64,000 bases of DNA from Dyadobacter sp. CY312. Its GTDB lineage: Bacteria > Bacteroidota > Bacteroidia > Cytophagales > Spirosomataceae. Positions 63,082 through 64,000 of the stretch are shown piece after piece. Where the stretch lies: contig NZ_JAJUXG010000001.1 of the NCBI RefSeq assembly GCF_021390535.1, positions 620,001-684,000 on the forward strand. The letters run 5' to 3'. Numbering within the stretch: the stretch's first letter is position 1; each line of letters begins with the position of its first letter. Both the position numbers and the translations under genes were made by a program. The notes below the pieces were generated by a model. It made no database searches, had not been told where the DNA came from, and worked only from the letters and a program-made list of their open reading frames with translations.

Positions 63082-64000
63082 ATGGATAAACCCGTTCACA
63101 AGCTTTTCCTGCTCGACGCAATGGCGTTGATTTACCGCGCACACTTTGCATTTATCAAGGCTCCAAGAATCACTTCAAAGGGCTTAAATACCAGCGCCGT
63201 TTTTGGGTTTACCAATACGCTTCTGGAAGTCCTGCAAAAAGAAAAACCGACCCACATCGGTGTGGCCTTTGACACCTCTGCTCCCACGTTCAGACATGTA
63301 CAATATGAGGCATACAAAGCCCAGCGTGAAGCACAGCCGGAAGACATCACAGTAGCTATTCCTCTGGTAAAAAAGTTACTCGAAGCGATGTGTATTCCGA
63401 TCCTTGTACTGGACGGTTTTGAAGCCGATGATATCATCGGGACCATTGCCAAGGAAGCATCAAGAGAAGGCTTCGAGGTATACATGATGACGCCCGATAA
63501 GGACTATGGCCAGTTGGTGGAAGAGTACGTGCACATGTATAAACCGGCGTTCATGGGCAAGGGTGCAGAGAAGCTGGGTGTTCAGGAAATCCTGGATCGC
63601 TGGCAGATAAAACGGATCGATCAGGTGATTGATATTCTTGGTCTGATGGGTGATGCAGTCGATAACATTCCGGGTATACCAGGCGTTGGAGAAAAAACTG
63701 CACAGAAGTTAATAGCTGAATACGACACGCTCGAAAACATGCTGGCGCACGCCCATGAGATCAAAGGCAAACTGGGGGAAAAGATCCGGGAATTTGGAGA
63801 CCAGGCGATCCTGAGCAAACAGCTGGCCACGATCGATATCAATGTTCCGGTTCCGTTTGATGCGGAGGATCTCACGGTTTGCGCTCCAAATACTGAAAAG
63901 ATCATCTCCTTATTTGATGAGCTGGAATTTAAGACACTCCGGCAACGCGTATTGGGCACTGCACAACCAACCCTCACTCCTGCGCCTGCCAAGGCCAAAC
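63082..64000 (+). CDS. polA: DNA polymerase I, N-terminal part (continues beyond window)
   Basis: The first 306 codons of DNA polymerase I. They cover the 5'-3' exonuclease (FEN-like) domain: KLFLLDAMALIYRAHFAFI, GVAFDTSAPTFRH, LDGFEADDIIGTIA and MMTPDKDYGQLV hold the acidic metal ligands. The helix-hairpin-helix segment DAVDNIPGIPGVGEKTAQKLI follows. After about residue 285 the sequence enters a Pro/Ala/Lys-rich linker towards the 3'-5' exonuclease domain. The polymerase domain is outside the window. The gene has its own promoter just upstream. Confidence 0.96.
   Translation, partial: MDKPVHKLFLLDAMALIYRAHFAFIKAPRITSKGLNTSAVFGFTNTLLEVLQKEKPTHIGVAFDTSAPTFRHVQYEAYKAQREAQPEDITVAIPLVKKLLEAMCIPILVLDGFEADDIIGTIAKEASREGFEVYMMTPDKDYGQLVEEYVHMYKPAFMGKGAEKLGVQEILDRWQIKRIDQVIDILGLMGDAVDNIPGIPGVGEKTAQKLIAEYDTLENMLAHAHEIKGKLGEKIREFGDQAILSKQLATIDINVPVPFDAEDLTVCAPNTEKIISLFDELEFKTLRQRVLGTAQPTLTPAPAKAK

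Overview
The window reads as chromosomal DNA of a Bacteroidetes bacterium, most likely a Cytophagales member close to Dyadobacter/Spirosomaceae. This rests on several things visible in the sequence: a SusC-type TonB-linked transporter, secreted proteins with both type A and type B T9SS C-terminal sorting domains, a short 287-residue primary sigma factor, very AT-rich intergenic DNA, and promoters matching the Bacteroidetes consensus TTG/TTTG-N19-21-TAnnTTTG. The species assignment is inference from protein flavour, not a database match.

Layout. 1-6.5 kb (minus): the N-terminal two thirds of a SusC receptor, then a DUF1501 / cytochrome-DUF1549-DUF1553 pair. 6.9-10.3 kb: a secreted type B T9SS protein, an XRE regulator and dapD. 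10.6-12.4 kb: gapA with a textbook promoter, then trmB. 12.4-20.6 kb (minus): a probable envelope operon running giant TPR protein, plug-less TonB-receptor-like barrel, HU-CCDC81/SPOR membrane protein, TonB-like transducer, folC, trmB. 20.8-33.2 kb is mostly housekeeping: a TPR lipoprotein, menD, rpoD, pnp, rpsO, an LptF/LptG permease, a START-like protein, tRNA-Met(CAT), an MsbA-like ABC exporter, holA and acpH. 33.3-43.2 kb: a SlyD-like isomerase, a dCMP-deaminase-like enzyme, a DUF922-like putative metalloprotease, ComEC, a secreted M43 protease, PhoH, DnaB and RlmD. 43.2-45.5 kb: a second type B T9SS protein, clearly paralogous to the one at 6.9 kb.

45.5-60.5 kb is accessory in character. 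Two neighbouring genes are decayed, a DoxX-family gene and an aldo/keto reductase. They are followed by an Rrf2 regulator with a palindromic operator just before its start codon, an NAD(P)H-binding oxidoreductase, a YgiD-type dioxygenase, three small SRPBCC proteins, Tex, a ThuA-domain protein, an RsmB-like methyltransferase, a DUF2147 protein, a luciferase-like flavin oxidoreductase, a YafY/WYL regulator with an FMN reductase, and MetY. The window closes with oligopeptidase B (minus) and the 5' part of polA (plus).

The most interesting items are the TPR/barrel/HU-SPOR/TonB operon as a possible chromosome-to-envelope linkage, the two decaying redox genes beside an intact regulator, the Rrf2 operator, a shared AT-rich intergenic vocabulary, and several promoters that decide start codons. 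No CRISPR array, prophage, intact insertion sequence or rRNA gene was seen.
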